DNA of 5,597 bases from positions 1 through 5,597 of the forward strand of contig JANYAJ010000159.1 in NCBI GenBank assembly GCA_025361385.1. The letters are read 5' to 3'. This document shows positions 5,472 through 5,597 of this stretch, piece by piece. How positions within the stretch are numbered: position 1 is the stretch's first letter; each line of letters opens with the position of its first letter. Under the pieces are notes generated by a model. The model had not been told where the DNA came from and did no database searches. It saw only the letters and a program-made list of their open reading frames with translations. A program made the position numbers and the translations under genes. This DNA is from Nitrospira sp. (GTDB lineage: Bacteria > Nitrospirota > Nitrospiria > Nitrospirales > Nitrospiraceae).

Positions 5472-5597
5472 CACTGCGCGCATCGAACAATACAAAACTC
5501 CCTCCAAATTCACCCTTATCTTCAGGGATGGGGGCTGATTGATCTTCCACTGCGCGCGTCCAACGAGGGCCTTCTGAGGCCGCGCGTTGCGCGAGCA
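5472..5597. repeat. Diverged direct repeat and imperfect palindrome at the right edge, possibly cut by the window
   Basis: CACTGCGCGCATCGAAC (5472-5488) recurs 76 bases later as CACTGCGCGCGTCCAAC (5548-5564), matching at 15 of 17 positions. The second copy opens an imperfect palindrome (5551-5597): TGCGCGCG at the left faces CGCGAGCA at the right, with a perfect inner hairpin GGCCT-tctg-AGGCC (5568-5581). There is no credible gene here. The pattern suggests a second intergenic repeat family, but only part may be inside the window and no other full copy is present to define its ends. Confidence 0.45.

Noticed and set aside
1..5597. CRISPR array, tRNA, rRNA, riboswitch, transposase, toxin-antitoxin or defence genes
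   Set aside because: I looked for repeated spacered units, cloverleaf or conserved RNA motifs and matching protein families and saw none. The repeats present are two isolated palindromic elements.

Overview
The window is a ~58% GC (by eye) bacterial chromosome segment with ordinary housekeeping and envelope genes. I read seven protein-coding genes, one cut by the left edge. No rRNA, tRNA, CRISPR array, transposase or phage gene is visible. The 127-bp palindromic element at 4499-4625 resembles, from memory, a short repeat scattered through Nitrospira genomes. Together with the small secreted proteins of unknown function this suggests a Nitrospira-like nitrite oxidiser or comammox relative. That assignment is an inference, with moderate confidence.

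Left part, minus strand: the N-terminal half of a bifunctional penicillin-binding protein of the PBP1B type (845 down to the edge). Next, also on the minus strand, is a small secreted lysine/alanine-rich protein (1414-1109) behind a near-consensus sigma-70 promoter (1474-1502). A long perfect stem lies downstream of it (1048-1080).

Middle, plus strand: an 81-residue two-CxxC zinc-ribbon-like protein (1742-1987) is followed after 69 bases by a stand-alone CheY-like receiver (2057-2419). The pair may be one transcription unit. It converges on a sodium:solute symporter (3851-2436, minus), whose promoter at 3881-3909 lies inside the longest possible reading frame and therefore argues for the shorter, 471-residue protein.

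Right part, plus strand: a secreted protein with a coiled coil and a Pro/Tyr-rich tail (3974-4456) is divergent from the symporter. The palindromic repeat follows, then a secreted FKBP-type prolyl isomerase (4731-5411) ending in a textbook intrinsic terminator. The last ~125 bases have no gene, but contain a diverged direct repeat and an imperfect palindrome that reaches the window edge.

Four of the seven products (PBP1B, the Lys-rich protein, the Pro/Tyr-rich protein and the FKBP) are predicted to act at or beyond the inner membrane, so the common theme is cell-envelope assembly and periplasmic folding. I found no defence system or clearly novel multi-gene machine. The best unexplained items are the two intergenic repeat elements and the zinc-ribbon/receiver pair.
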